DNA of 64,000 bases from Streptomyces spinoverrucosus (lineage in GTDB: Bacteria > Actinomycetota > Actinomycetes > Streptomycetales > Streptomycetaceae): positions 4,047,001 to 4,111,000 of the forward strand of contig NZ_JADPZX010000001.1 in assembly GCF_015712165.1 (NCBI RefSeq), in the 5' to 3' direction. The position numbers were made by a program, and so were the translations under genes. Under the pieces are notes generated by a model, which had not been told where the DNA came from, made no database searches, and saw only the letters and a program-made list of their open reading frames with translations. The first letter of the stretch is position 1. Each line of letters starts with the position of its first letter. This document shows, in pieces, positions 36,922 through 46,828 of the stretch.

Positions 36922-38103
36922 TCACTCCACGACGGCCATCTCGTGCGGCGTGTTGTTCAGCCGCCGCACTCCGTCCTCCGTGCACGTCACGATGTCCTCG
37001 ATCCGCACCCCGAACCGGCCCGGCAGATAGATCCCGGGCTCCACGGAGAAGCACATCCCCGGCACCAGCGGCTGGGTCTCGCCCTCGACGAGGTACGGCG
37101 GTTCGTGGGTGGTGACGCCGATGCCGTGTCCGGTGCGGTGGATGAAGTACTCGCCGTACCCGGCCTCCTCGATCACCGCCCGCGCCACCCGGTCGATCTC
37201 CTGGCACGGCACCCCCGGCCGCACCGTCCGCACCGCCGCCTCCTGCGCCACCCGCACGATGTCGTGCACCTTGCGCTCCTCGGCGCTCGGCTCTCCCACG
37301 TGCACGGTCCGGGTGGTGTCGGAGCCGTACCCGTCCTTGAGCCCGCCGAAGTCGAGGACGACCATGTCCCCGTCCTCGATCACCCGGTCCCCCGCCTCAT
37401 GGTGCGGGTTGGCCCCGTTCGGCCCCGAGCCCACGACGGTGAAGTCGACCTGACTGTGCCCGTGCGCGCGCAGCCGCCGCGCCAGCTCGGCGGCCACGTC
37501 CGCCTCCCGCCGCCCCGAGAACCGCACGGCCAGAATCTCCCGGTAGGCCGCGTCCACCGCCGCCCCCGCCGCGGCCAGCCGCTGCACCTCGTGCGCGTCC
37601 TTCACCGCCCGCAGCATCGGCAGTACGACGCTCAGCGCGCGGTACGTCGTCAGCGGCAGCGCCTCCTGGAGCCCGAGCAGATGCAGGGCCCAGGTCGCGT
37701 CCCCGACGCCGTACCGCCCGCCCGGCCGCAGCAGCCCCGCCGCGGCGGCGTACGGGTCCTGTCCGTCGCGCCACTCCGTCATCCGCAGCGCCCCCGCCCC
37801 CGGCGCGGCCGCGGCGTCCGGCCGCTCCAGGGCCGGGACGAGGAGGCGGGGCTCGGAGTCCTGGGTGAGGACGAGCAGGGTGAGCCGCTCGGTGATCGCG
37901 GTGGGCCGGTACCCGCACAGCCAGGCCAGGTCCGGTCCCGGCGTGACCAGCACCCCCGACAGTCCGGCGGCCGCCGCGTCACGGGCGGCGCGGCGCATCC
38001 GGACGGCGTAGTCGTGCTCGGTGAAGGCGATGGGGTCGTGGTCGCCGGTAGGCACTGGGTGAACCGGGTCCATCGCGCCCATGGGTCCGACTGTCTCGCT
38101 CAT
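36922..38103 (-). CDS. M24 family aminopeptidase (Xaa-Pro type)
   Basis: 393 aa from ATG 38103, with GAGG 8 nt upstream. Residues about 25-165 are the creatinase-like N-terminal domain, and residues 170-393 the pita-bread peptidase. All five metal ligands are visible: Asp251 (VVLDFGG), Asp262 (GYGSDTTRT), His326 (HRTGHGIG), Glu355 (FSVEPGIY) and Glu369 (VRIEDIV). It should remove N-terminal residues next to proline in the cytosol, using two Mn2+ or Co2+ ions. It is convergent with the grpE-like gene. Confidence 0.93.
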   Translation of the reverse strand: MSETVGPMGAMDPVHPVPTGDHDPIAFTEHDYAVRMRRAARDAAAAGLSGVLVTPGPDLAWLCGYRPTAITERLTLLVLTQDSEPRLLVPALERPDAAAAPGAGALRMTEWRDGQDPYAAAAGLLRPGGRYGVGDATWALHLLGLQEALPLTTYRALSVVLPMLRAVKDAHEVQRLAAAGAAVDAAYREILAVRFSGRREADVAAELARRLRAHGHSQVDFTVVGSGPNGANPHHEAGDRVIEDGDMVVLDFGGLKDGYGSDTTRTVHVGEPSAEERKVHDIVRVAQEAAVRTVRPGVPCQEIDRVARAVIEEAGYGEYFIHRTGHGIGVTTHEPPYLVEGETQPLVPGMCFSVEPGIYLPGRFGVRIEDIVTCTEDGVRRLNNTPHEMAVVE

Positions 38104-38225
38104 CGCTGCCGCCTCGTCGCTCGGCCGTGGCTGTCCGTTCGCGGTCCCGTCCATTGGACGGTTCGGTCCGGTCGGTGCGCCCGAGAACTAGCCCACACGG
38201 GTGACACCGATCACCGTCCTGCCCG

Positions 38226-38690
38226 TCAGTACCGCAGGGCCCGCTCCACCTCCGCCCGCACGTCACCCGGCAACTCGTGCGTACTGCGGGCCGTGCCCGT
38301 CCCGCTCTTCCCGGCCGGCACGTCGGACACGGTCACGACGACGGCGTCCTCGAAGCCCCCGTCCGGGTCGGTGAAATCGACCTGCACGAGGAAGGACCGC
38401 GTACGGTCGGCGGTGTTGCGCACATCGACCTCGACGGTGGTACGCCCGTCCCGCCCGCGCACCGGGTCACCGAGCGTCACGTCCTTCTTGGCGTCGATGC
38501 CCCCTTTGATCTCGTCGAACCTGCGCTGGGCCTCCGCCGTGGCGGACGCCCACAGGTCCGGGACCGCGGAGACGGCCTCACTGACCTGCGCCCCCGGGCT
38601 GTCCTCACCGCCCCCGCAGGCCACCGAACCGGCGCCGACCACCCCCACCAGGGCCGCCGCGACCGCCCACCGCGTCCGGTAACCGGCCAT
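38226..38690 (-). CDS. Small lipoprotein with beta-sandwich domain
   Basis: 154 aa. The signal peptide is followed by lipobox GSVAC (Cys at about residue 25), so it is anchored to the outer face of the membrane. Residues about 35-65 are a helix (VSAVPDLWASATAEAQRRFD). Residues 70-140 form a FxLYD/DUF-like beta sandwich (TTVEVDVRNTADRTRSFLVQ). No catalytic motif is visible. It lies about 90 nt before the nucleoside hydrolase relic region, and the upstream gene is on the same strand. Confidence 0.8.
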   Translation of the reverse strand: MAGYRTRWAVAAALVGVVGAGSVACGGGEDSPGAQVSEAVSAVPDLWASATAEAQRRFDEIKGGIDAKKDVTLGDPVRGRDGRTTVEVDVRNTADRTRSFLVQVDFTDPDGGFEDAVVVTVSDVPAGKSGTGTARSTHELPGDVRAEVERALRY

Positions 38691-38783
38691 GTCGCCTCCA
38701 GCCCTTCAGCCTGCGCGGAACTGTCTCCCTCCAGTGAAGGCCCACCCGGTCGCCCCCGCATCCGCGCCGGTCACAGCGCGTGA

Positions 38784-39736
38784 CTAGCCTTCCACGGTCG
38801 CCAGCCACAGCTTCACGTACCGCTCCTCGTCGACGTCCAACGCCACATCCACCAGCGGCTGTTCACGCGGCTCGCCGTGGATCTCGGACTCACCCGGCCG
38901 CGGCCGGAGATCGACGATGGTCTGCCCCCGGGTCGGCCCCGGCGCGAGGGACACCTCGACCGGCAGGGCACGTGTCGTGAGCCCCGCGGGATCGGCGACC
39001 GCGCAGACCGCGCCGGCGTCGCCCAGCCCGCCCGCCGGATCCTCCTCGGTCCCCGGCCCCGATGGGCGAGCAGCTCACCCCCGAGCCGCGCCCCCGGCTC
39101 GGAACTCGCCCGCAGCCGCCGTACGTCGGAGGCCGGCACGACGACCCGCATGAACACATCCAGCCCGTACATGGTGATCGGCACCCCTGCGGTGAGCAGG
39201 ATCGCGGCGGCCTCCGGGTCGTGCCACACGTTGAACTCGGCGACGGGCGTGGCGTTTCCGGTGGCCACCGCACCCCCCATGAAGACGATCCGCTCGATGT
39301 TGGCGGCCACCTCCGGGTGGGTGCGCAGCAGCAGGGCGATGTTGGTGAGCGGGGCGGTCGGGACGAGGGTCACGGGCCGGGGGGAGGCGAGGATCTCGCG
39401 GCGCAGCAGGGTCACGGCGTCCACGTCCACCGGCGTACGCGTCGGGGCGGGCAGCCCCAGGTCGCCCATCCCGTCGTGCCCGTGCACGTGCCGGGCGGAA
39501 CGCGGCGCCTCGATCAGCGGCCGTGCGGCACCCCGTGCGACGGGTATGTCACCGGCGCCGGCCAGCTCCAGCACGGTGAGCGTGTTCCGTACGACGCCGT
39601 CCACGTCGGTGTTCCCGGCGACGCAGGTGACCGCGCGCAGATCGATCGCCGGGTGCCGTACGGCGAACAGCAGGGCCAGGGCGTCGTCGACGCCGGTGTC
39701 GCAGTCGATGATCACCGGGATGGGCTGACCGTTCAC
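38784..39736 (-). pseudogene. Nucleoside hydrolase, C-terminus out of frame
   Basis: The N-terminal part is a clear inosine/uridine-preferring nucleoside hydrolase: IIDCDTGVDDALALL (Ca2+-binding Asp cluster), MGGAVATGNATPVAEFN and VWHDPEAAAILLTAG. After LGGELLAHRG the reading frame becomes Arg-rich nonsense ending at 38813. Adding one base in or beside the C runs at 39051-39060 restores LGDAGAVCAVADPAGLTTRA and DEERYVKLWLATVEG, ending at TAG 38784-38786. So one base seems to be missing. As written, the last third including the final active-site loop is lost; a sequencing error is equally possible. Confidence 0.82.
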
Positions 39737-39813
39737 GCGGGGCTCCTTTCACCGGGCCGATACGACCCCTGCCTACGCGAGCGACCTTACGCGGCCGGGG
39801 CGTCGGCATCGGT

Positions 39814-40314
39814 TCAGCGGGGAGGGGCGTCACCGCGAAGTGTCTTCGCATAGGTCAGGCCCGGCCGGCCGGAGAGTTCCGTCGCGCCGGTGACCGTGAA
39901 ACCGGCGCGGGCGAGCACGGCCTGCGACGCCGCGTTGTCGCGAGTGGTCGCGGCCCTCAGGACGGTCACCCCGTATCCGCCGACGGCGAGAGCGCACACC
40001 TCCCGCACGGCCCAGGTGGCCAGCCCCCGGCCCGTGGCGTGCTCCGCGATCCGGTATCCGAGCTCGGCGCCACCGTCCGCCACGTCCACCAGGTTGACCC
40101 GCCCCAGCACCTCGCCCGCGGCGCCGACCAGGACATGGAAGTAGCAGTCCCCGGCACGCTGCTCGGCGAGCAGGGCGCGGTGCCGCTCGTCGAACCGGGC
40201 GAAGTAGTCGTCGCCCCGGTCGGGGACGGACGCGGCGAAATAGGCCCGGTTCTCCCGTTCGAAGGCGAGCAGCGCGGGGGCGTGGTCCGGACGGAGCAGC
40301 TGCAACTCGGGCAT
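39814..40314 (-). CDS. GNAT N-acetyltransferase
   Basis: 166 aa from ATG 40314. It has the RimJ/RimL-like GNAT layout: LQLLRPDHAPALLAFERENR, GRVNLVDVADGGAELGYRIA, the acetyl-CoA-binding loop EHATGRGLATWAVREVCALA, and TTRDNAASQAVLARAGF. It would acetylate a protein N-terminus or small amine. No Shine-Dalgarno sequence is visible before the ATG. It is divergent from the MMPL gene. Confidence 0.9.
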   Translation of the reverse strand: MPELQLLRPDHAPALLAFERENRAYFAASVPDRGDDYFARFDERHRALLAEQRAGDCYFHVLVGAAGEVLGRVNLVDVADGGAELGYRIAEHATGRGLATWAVREVCALAVGGYGVTVLRAATTRDNAASQAVLARAGFTVTGATELSGRPGLTYAKTLRGDAPPR

Positions 40315-40503
40315 GGGGAGGACGGTACGCGGCCCCGCCGTCCACCCCACCGGCGCGCCCCGTCGTTCCCTCGGTGGACCCGGCAGTCGTCCCGTACTGC
40401 GATTTCAGTAGCGCCGATTGTCGGCAGGCGCACGACGACAGGACAGCCCGCTCCCGGACAACCTGAGGCGGACGATCGCCCCCAGATGTGGAGACCCCCT
40501 GTC

Positions 40504-42714
40504 GTGGCAACTTTCCTGTATCGAGTGGGCCGTCTGGCCTTCCGGCGACGCTGGTACGTCGCCCTGGTCTGGGCGGCCGTCCTGGCCGCCGTCGGTCTGG
40601 GCGCCCTGAAGGCCCCGGGAGCCTCCGACGAGGAGTTCTCCATGCCGGGCATCGAGTCGCAGCAGGCGTTCGACCTGATGGAGGAGCGCTTCCCCGGCGC
40701 CTCGGCCGACGGCGCGACCGCCCGGATCGTCTTCGTCGCGCCGAACGGCGAGAAGGTCACCGCCGCCGAGAACAAGCAGGCCGTCGCACAGGCCGTGACC
40801 GAACTGGCCGACGGGGCGCAGGTCGCGAGCGCCGTCGACCCGTTCCGGGCGCGGGCGGTCAGCAAGGACGGCACGACGGCCTACGCGACCGTCACCTACA
40901 AGGCGGCGGCGAACGACCTCACCGATGCGAGCCGGACGGGGTTGGAGCGGGCCATCGACGACGCCCGGGAGGCCGGGCTCACCGTCGAGGCCGGCGGGTC
41001 CGCGCTGGAGGACGGCGCCGGGGCGGGCGGAGCCGCCGAGCTGGTCGGGGTCGCGGTGGCCGCCGTCGTCCTGCTCATCACCTTCGGCTCCCTGGCCGCC
41101 GCCGGGCTGCCGCTGCTGACCGCCGTGATCGGCGTCGGCGTCAGCATGGCGACCATCCTCACCCTCTCCAGCGCCCTCGGCCTGTCGACGACGACCGGCA
41201 CCCTGGCGATGATGCTGGGCCTCGCGGTCGGCATCGACTACGCCCTGTTCGTCGTCTCCCGCTACCGCGAGGAGCGCGCAGGGGGCCGTACGCCCCAGGA
41301 GGCGGCCGGCCTGGCCGTCGGCACGGCCGGTTCGGCGGTCGTGTTCGCGGGCCTCACCGTCGTCATCGCCCTGGCCGGCCTCACGGTGGTCGGCATCCCG
41401 ATGCTCACCAAGATGGGGCTCGCCGCGGCGGGCGCGGTCGTCGTCGCCGTACTGATCGCCCTGACGCTCGTCCCGGCGTTCCTCGGCTTCTGGCCCAACG
41501 CCGTCCTCACCCGGCGCGCCCGCAAGAGCGGTCGTACAGCGCCGAGCGGCGAGAACAACGGCGGCACCCGCTGGGCGCGCTTCGTCCTGCGCCGCCCGCT
41601 GCCGGTGCTGCTCCTCGGTGTCGTCGGCCTCGGCGCCCTCGCCGTGCCGGTGACGAACCTCCAGCTGGGCATGCCCGGCGACGAGGCGAAGCCCACCTCC
41701 ACCACCGAACGCCGCGCCTACGACGCGCTCGCCGAAGGCTTCGGCCCCGGCTTCAACGGCCCGTTGACGATCGTCGTCGACGCCAAGGGAGCCGACGACG
41801 CGCAGCAGGCCACGCGGACGATCTCCGACCTGATCGGCGCCACCGAGGGCGTCGTCTCCGTCTCCCCGGCCAACTTCAACGACGCCGGTGACACCGCGGT
41901 CTTCTCGGTCGTCCCGGCCACCGCGCCGACCGACGAGCGGACCAAGGACCTGGTGAACACCATCCGGGACGAGCGTCCGGGGGCCGAGTCCGAGACCGGC
42001 GCGACCTTCGAGGTCACCGGCACCACCGCGCTGAACATCGACATCTCCGACAAGGTGCAGGCCGCGCTGGTCCCGTACCTGATCATCGTGGTCGGCCTGG
42101 CGATCGTCCTGCTGCTGGTGGTCTTCCGCTCCCTGCTCGTCCCGCTCAAGGCGGCCCTCGGCTTCCTGCTGTCGGTGCTGGCGTCCCTCGGCGCGGTCGT
42201 CGTGGTCTTCCAGCAGGGCCACGGCGCCGAGATCCTGGGCGTGGAGCAGACCGGGCCGATCATGAGCCTGATGCCGATCTTCCTGGTGGGCATCGTCTTC
42301 GGCCTGGCCATGGACTACGAGGTCTTCCTCGTCTCACGGATGCGGGAGGCGTACGTCCATGGCGAGCGGCCCGGGCAGGCGGTCACGTCCGGCTTCCGGC
42401 ACAGCGCCCGCGTGGTGGTGGCCGCCGCCCTGATCATGATCGCGGTGTTCGCCGGGTTCATCGGCGAGAGCGACTCCATGATCAAGATGATCGGGTTCGG
42501 ACTGGCCTCCGCCGTCCTGTTCGACGCCTTCGTCGTCCGGATGGCGATCGTGCCCGCCGTACTCGCCCTGCTCGGCCACAAGGCCTGGTGGCTGCCGAAG
42601 TGGCTGGACCGGATCCTGCCCCGGGTGGATGTGGAGGGCGAGGCGCTCAGCCGGCGGCCGGAGGCGGTGCCGGTGCCGGGCGAAGTGGCCGAGCTGGAGA
42701 CGGCGCGTACCTGA
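40504..42714 (+). CDS. MMPL family RND-type transporter
   Basis: 736 aa from GTG 40504 (GGAGA about 8 nt upstream, usual VATFLYRVGRLAFRRRW start). Two repeated halves each hold a large extracytoplasmic loop and a block of about five membrane helices. The duplicated signature MLGLAVGIDYALFVVSRYRE in the first half and VFGLAMDYEVFLVSRMREAY in the second carries the buried Asp/Tyr pairs used for proton coupling. Likely substrates are lipids or hydrophobic drugs. The two-component system after the terminator is a plausible regulator. Confidence 0.94.
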   Translation: MATFLYRVGRLAFRRRWYVALVWAAVLAAVGLGALKAPGASDEEFSMPGIESQQAFDLMEERFPGASADGATARIVFVAPNGEKVTAAENKQAVAQAVTELADGAQVASAVDPFRARAVSKDGTTAYATVTYKAAANDLTDASRTGLERAIDDAREAGLTVEAGGSALEDGAGAGGAAELVGVAVAAVVLLITFGSLAAAGLPLLTAVIGVGVSMATILTLSSALGLSTTTGTLAMMLGLAVGIDYALFVVSRYREERAGGRTPQEAAGLAVGTAGSAVVFAGLTVVIALAGLTVVGIPMLTKMGLAAAGAVVVAVLIALTLVPAFLGFWPNAVLTRRARKSGRTAPSGENNGGTRWARFVLRRPLPVLLLGVVGLGALAVPVTNLQLGMPGDEAKPTSTTERRAYDALAEGFGPGFNGPLTIVVDAKGADDAQQATRTISDLIGATEGVVSVSPANFNDAGDTAVFSVVPATAPTDERTKDLVNTIRDERPGAESETGATFEVTGTTALNIDISDKVQAALVPYLIIVVGLAIVLLLVVFRSLLVPLKAALGFLLSVLASLGAVVVVFQQGHGAEILGVEQTGPIMSLMPIFLVGIVFGLAMDYEVFLVSRMREAYVHGERPGQAVTSGFRHSARVVVAAALIMIAVFAGFIGESDSMIKMIGFGLASAVLFDAFVVRMAIVPAVLALLGHKAWWLPKWLDRILPRVDVEGEALSRRPEAVPVPGEVAELETART

Positions 42715-42732
42715 CCCGACCCGCCCCCACCA

Positions 42733-42766
42733 GGGACCGCCCGTGACGAAGGACACGGGCGGTCCC
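42733..42766 (+). terminator. Perfect hairpin terminator after the MMPL gene
   Basis: GGGACCGCCCGTG pairs with CACGGGCGGTCCC, a perfect 13-bp stem with an 8-nt loop, 18 nt after the MMPL stop codon. Confidence 0.88.
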
Positions 42767-42826
42767 GGCGACCGTTCGCCCCTCCCACCGTCCACGATGG
42801 ATCCAGTCCACCGACCGGAGAGCCCC

Positions 42827-44050
42827 ATGACCACCAGCCCGGAACGGCGCTACGCGGACCGCTTCGAGGAGTTCGCGGTCCGCCACGCCTTTGTCGTCGA
42901 CCTGGCGCTGGTGCTGGCGCTGATGGGCTGCGCGACCCTCGGCGCCACCCTCACCCTGCCCGGCGCCGCCCCACCTGGCCAGGGAGAGACCGGGACCGCC
43001 CTGATGCTCCTGTCCTGCCTCTTCCTCCTCAAGCACCGCACCCACCCACGCATCGCCGTCACCGTGACCGCGCTCTGCACGGTGGTCGCGATCTCCCTGG
43101 GCTATCTGCTCACCCCCCTGCTCCTGGCCCCCGTCATGACGGCCCTCTACTGGCTGGCCACGCACACCGACCGCAGGACCACCCGCGCCTACGGCGTCCC
43201 CGTCATGGCGGCACTGATGATCGCGGCCGTCTTCTCCGACTCGATGGACCACCTCTCCCTGCTGCTGAGGACGATCGGCCCGTTCTTCTGGCTGCTGCTC
43301 CCCCTCGCCGCCGGCAACATGACCCGGATGCGGCGCGCCTACCTGAAGTCGGTGCAGGCCCGAGCCGAACACGCCGAGCGCACCCGTGAGGAGGAGGCAC
43401 GGCTGCGCGTCACCGAGGAACGCATGCGCATCGCGCGCGAGCTGCACGACGTCGTCGCCCACCACCTGGCCCTGGCCAACGCCCAGGCCGGCACCGCCGC
43501 CCACCTCGCCCTCGACAACCCCCGGCAGACGAAGCAGATCCTCACCGACCTGACCGGCACCACGTCCTCCGCGCTGCGCGAACTGAAGGCCACGCTGGGC
43601 CTGCTGAGGCAGACCGACGACCCGGCGACGCTGGAACCGGCCCCCGGCCTGTCCCGCCTGCCCGAGCTGGTCACGGCGTGCGCGTCGGCAGGTCTCACGG
43701 TCACCGTCACCACGGAGGGGGAGCCCCGGCCGCTGTCGCCCGGGGTGGACCTGACGGCGTTCCGGATCGTGCAGGAGGCCCTCACGAACGTCACCAAACA
43801 CGCCACGGCGGAATCCGCGAACGTACGTCTCGCCTACGCCGGCTCCCGTCTGCTCATCACGGTCACCGACGACGGCCCCGCGGTGGGGGAGCCCGCGCAG
43901 AGCGGCGGCTTCGGTGTCATCGGCATGCGCGAACGCGCCCGGTCCATCGGCGGCGAACTGTGCGCGGGCCCCCGCCCGGAGGGCGGCTTCGAAGTCACGA
44001 CGGCACTGCCACTGCACCCCGTGGCCCCGCAGAAAGAACGCACCCCATGA
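42827..44050 (+). CDS. Sensor histidine kinase (DesK/LiaS type)
   Basis: 407 aa from ATG 42827 with GGAG upstream. Four to six membrane helices lie between residues 22 and 162. The HisKA_3 dimerisation helix holds His207 in RIARELHDVVAHHLALANAQ, followed by an HATPase domain with FRIVQEALTNVTKHA (N box), TDDGPA and GGFGVIGMRERA (G boxes). The sensing region has no large extracytoplasmic domain, as in envelope-stress or intramembrane sensors. It overlaps the regulator gene by 4 nt. Confidence 0.95.
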   Translation: MTTSPERRYADRFEEFAVRHAFVVDLALVLALMGCATLGATLTLPGAAPPGQGETGTALMLLSCLFLLKHRTHPRIAVTVTALCTVVAISLGYLLTPLLLAPVMTALYWLATHTDRRTTRAYGVPVMAALMIAAVFSDSMDHLSLLLRTIGPFFWLLLPLAAGNMTRMRRAYLKSVQARAEHAERTREEEARLRVTEERMRIARELHDVVAHHLALANAQAGTAAHLALDNPRQTKQILTDLTGTTSSALRELKATLGLLRQTDDPATLEPAPGLSRLPELVTACASAGLTVTVTTEGEPRPLSPGVDLTAFRIVQEALTNVTKHATAESANVRLAYAGSRLLITVTDDGPAVGEPAQSGGFGVIGMRERARSIGGELCAGPRPEGGFEVTTALPLHPVAPQKERTP

Positions 44051-44727
44051 CGATCCGCGTGCTGCTGGCCGACGACCAGGCCCTGCTGAGGGCCACCTTC
44101 CGGATCCTGATCGACTCCTGCGACGACATGACGGTGGTCGCCGAGGCCTCCGACGGCGCGGAGGCGGCGGACCTGACCCGGGCCCACCACCCCGACATCG
44201 TCCTGATGGACATCCGCATGCCGGGCACGGACGGCCTGGAAGCCACGTCCGCCATCTGCGCCGACCCGGCCCTCTCCGCCACCCGCGTCCTGATCCTCAC
44301 CACCTTCGAAACGGAGGACTACGTGGCTCAGGCACTGCGCGCCGGCGCGAGCGGCTTCCTCGGCAAGGACGTCACGGCGGACACCCTCCTGGCGGGCATC
44401 CGCACGGTGGCCTCGGGCGAGGCGCTGCTCTCCCCCACCGCGACCCGCACCCTCATCACCCGCTTCCTCACCACCCCCGCGCCCGGCACCCAACTCGCCT
44501 CCCCGGAACGCCTGTCCGACCTCACGGACCGCGAACGTGAGGTGATGTCCCTGGCGGCGGAGGGCAAGTCCAACACGGAGATCGCCGAACACCTCACGCT
44601 CAGCCCCCTCACCATCCGCACCCACATCCACCGAGCCATGACCAAACTGTCCGCCCGCGACCGCGCCCAACTGGTGGTCATCGCGTATCAGACGGGGTTG
44701 GTGCGGGCGACGCCGCCGGCACTGTGA
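44047..44727 (+). CDS. NarL/LuxR-type response regulator
   Basis: 226 aa with its ATG overlapping the kinase stop (ATGA). The receiver domain has the acidic pair DD (residues 9-10), phospho-acceptor Asp55 (VLMDIRMPG), Thr in ILTTFE and Lys in LGKD. The C-terminal LuxR HTH reads LTDREREVMSLAAEGKSNTE followed by IAEHLTLSPLTIRTHIHRAM. It is the cognate partner of the kinase upstream and probably controls the MMPL transporter gene. Confidence 0.95.
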   Translation: MTIRVLLADDQALLRATFRILIDSCDDMTVVAEASDGAEAADLTRAHHPDIVLMDIRMPGTDGLEATSAICADPALSATRVLILTTFETEDYVAQALRAGASGFLGKDVTADTLLAGIRTVASGEALLSPTATRTLITRFLTTPAPGTQLASPERLSDLTDREREVMSLAAEGKSNTEIAEHLTLSPLTIRTHIHRAMTKLSARDRAQLVVIAYQTGLVRATPPAL

Positions 44728-44862
44728 CCGGCCACTGCCACAGTCGTCGATCCGATGCTTTGAGCAGCGGGCTGGAGCAGCGCGTCACTCTGACGTTATC
44801 CCTGTCTCCAGGTCTGGCGGGGTCTGGGATGCTGGTCCCATCGCGGGAGAGGGGCAGCGTTC

Positions 44863-45396
44863 ATGCAGTGGAAGACCCATGGCGAGCGGCAGATCTACAC
44901 CAACAAGTGGGTGAATCTGTGTCTGGTCGACGTCCAGCAGCCCGATGGACGTAGGTGGGAGTACCACGTCGTGCGCCTCCGGCATCTGGCCGTGGCCGCC
45001 GTGGTCAATGAACGCAAAGAAGTCTTGATGATGTGGCGACACCGCTTCATCACGGACTCGTGGGCCTGGGAACTGCCCATGGGCCTGGTCGAGGAAGGCG
45101 AGACCCCGGAGGAAGCGGCGGCCCGCGAAGTCCTGGAGGAGACGGGTTGGCGCCCTGGCCCCATCAAGCCCCTGATCTACGCCGAGCCGGCTAACGGGAT
45201 CACCGACTCGCAGCACCACGTCTTCCGCGCGGACGGCGCGACGTACGCCGGACCACCCACAGAGAAGAACGAATCCGACCGCGTCGAATGGATCCCTCTG
45301 TCAGAGGTCCGGGGCATGATCGACCGCCGCGAGGTGGTGAGCAGCGGCTCGCTCGTCGGCCTGCTCTACCTGCTCATGGACGAGGCGACCCGCTGA
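44863..45396 (+). CDS. NUDIX hydrolase
   Basis: 177 aa. The Nudix box is complete: GLVEEGETPEEAAAREVLEE followed by TGW. The flanking sequence (HLAVAAVVNERKEVLMMWRH, ANGITDSQHHVFRAD) resembles ADP-ribose or nucleoside-diphosphate-sugar pyrophosphatases. The 3' end overlaps the convergent XRE/TPR regulator gene by about 23-31 nt. NUDIX genes of this kind are often next to XRE-TPR regulators in Streptomyces, so a functional pair is likely. Confidence 0.92.
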   Translation: MQWKTHGERQIYTNKWVNLCLVDVQQPDGRRWEYHVVRLRHLAVAAVVNERKEVLMMWRHRFITDSWAWELPMGLVEEGETPEEAAAREVLEETGWRPGPIKPLIYAEPANGITDSQHHVFRADGATYAGPPTEKNESDRVEWIPLSEVRGMIDRREVVSSGSLVGLLYLLMDEATR

Positions 45397-46715
45397 CCGG
45401 CGGGAGGAGTTCCCGTAGCCGCGCCTCGAATGCGAGGGCTACGGGTTCCTGCCTGTGTGGGGCCAACTGGTCGTAGAACTCTCTGAGGGTGGCCGGACAC
45501 ACGCTCGGAGGCCACCGCCGAAGCAGGCTCCAGGGCTTGCGTGGCGGTGTGGCACGCCTGATCAAGCTTGCCCTGGTCCAGCTGCGTACGAGCGAGCCAG
45601 AACGTATGAAGCGCCCGGCCGCGCTGGTTGGTGCGGGCTTCCCGCCGCAATGCGTCCGCGATCAGGGGTTCGGCGGTCGCTGCCTCGCCCAGTCGGCCGT
45701 GAGCAATGCCCGTGTCCACGATCAGCTTCGTCTCGTCGAAGTACGTCACCCACGACGGGTCCGGGTCGCTCGCCCGGATCTGCTCGAAATGCCGGTGCGC
45801 CTCCCCAATCGCTCGGTGAGTGGAGTCCCGATTGCTGAGAGTGGCGTGGGCGAAGGCTTCGCGCATCGACAGCATGGACAGGACTCGTGGCGTGGTGTCG
45901 AGTGCTGAGCGGGCCTGGTCCTGGGCGGCGGTCACGAGGGCCAGAGAGTCCGCAGGCTTGTCCTGGTACGTGCCTTGCAGGCTCATGCAGGCAAGCACGT
46001 TGGCCATGAACTGGCGGTCGTCGATTTCCTTGGCCAGTTGCAGTGCCTCGGTGAAGTACACGCGTGCCTGGTTGTACTGGCGTGCGTCGAAGTAGGTCCA
46101 GCCGGTGAGGCGTGCCAGCTCGGCCGCGATTCCGTACAGGCCGTTCTGGATGGACGGTGGCCGATTCACTTTCAGGAGTCCGACAACGTACCGGAGTTGG
46201 CCGACGATGGCCGGCCTCAGCGCCTCGCCGCCGTGCTGGTCGTCCCGTCGCCAGTAGTCCTCGATGGAAGAGCGGAATGCTTCAAGTGTGGCTGTGCTGA
46301 GGCTTGCTCGGGTGGCTAAGGCCAAGATGCTGTCCACATCGGGCCCTGGTAGTGCGGCGAGCGTCTGCTGTTCGGGCTCCGGTACCTGCGGCTCCTCTCG
46401 CTCGGCGACTACGAGGGCCTGAGGCGTCTCCCAGGCTCGGCGGGCAAGCCCGAGCATGTGCCCTGGGATGCGCAAGCCGTCCGCGATGCGCTCGATGACG
46501 TCCATATGCTGCAACTGACGGCGACCTGCGATCACTTCGCCGACACGGCTGGGGGTCAGCTCGCAACGCCTGGCAATCATGGAGGGGTAGATGCCCGCCT
46601 TGATCTTTACCAGACGGAAGACCCTGGCGAAGTCCCGTTCCCGACACGCCTCGATCATCTCGGGATCGGTGAGGAGCCGGGCAGGCAGTTCCTGCGGCCG
46701 GTCGGCGTCGGGCAT
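45366..46715 (-). CDS. XRE/TPR transcriptional regulator, last ~45 residues probably out of frame
   Basis: 449 aa as read. Residues about 20-85 are an N-terminal HTH (ARVFRLVKIKAGIYPSMIAR, LTPSRVGEVIAGRRQLQHMD). Residues 130-405 are helical TPR-like repeats (ALQLAKEIDDRQFMANVLAC). After ASERV the written frame becomes SGHPQRVLRPV, but the neighbouring frame reads TLREFYDQLAPHRQEPVALA followed by FEARLRELLPPVSG, the usual end of this family, stopping at 45374. Removing one base near 45488-45494 (GGCC) joins them. So a one-base insertion is likely, with modest effect because only the tail changes. GGGGAG lies before the ATG. Confidence 0.85.
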   Translation of the reverse strand: MPDADRPQELPARLLTDPEMIEACRERDFARVFRLVKIKAGIYPSMIARRCELTPSRVGEVIAGRRQLQHMDVIERIADGLRIPGHMLGLARRAWETPQALVVAEREEPQVPEPEQQTLAALPGPDVDSILALATRASLSTATLEAFRSSIEDYWRRDDQHGGEALRPAIVGQLRYVVGLLKVNRPPSIQNGLYGIAAELARLTGWTYFDARQYNQARVYFTEALQLAKEIDDRQFMANVLACMSLQGTYQDKPADSLALVTAAQDQARSALDTTPRVLSMLSMREAFAHATLSNRDSTHRAIGEAHRHFEQIRASDPDPSWVTYFDETKLIVDTGIAHGRLGEAATAEPLIADALRREARTNQRGRALHTFWLARTQLDQGKLDQACHTATQALEPASAVASERVSGHPQRVLRPVGPTQAGTRSPRIRGAATGTPPAGQRVASSMSR

Positions 46716-46828
46716 TGGGCAGGCTCCCCACTGCGAGGGCTACGCAACGTCGCTGGATCTCTACTTGCCGCGATGTTACCCAAGTTGGGTATTCAGCCTG
46801 ACCTTTTGGCGGCGGCCCCCGGATCGCG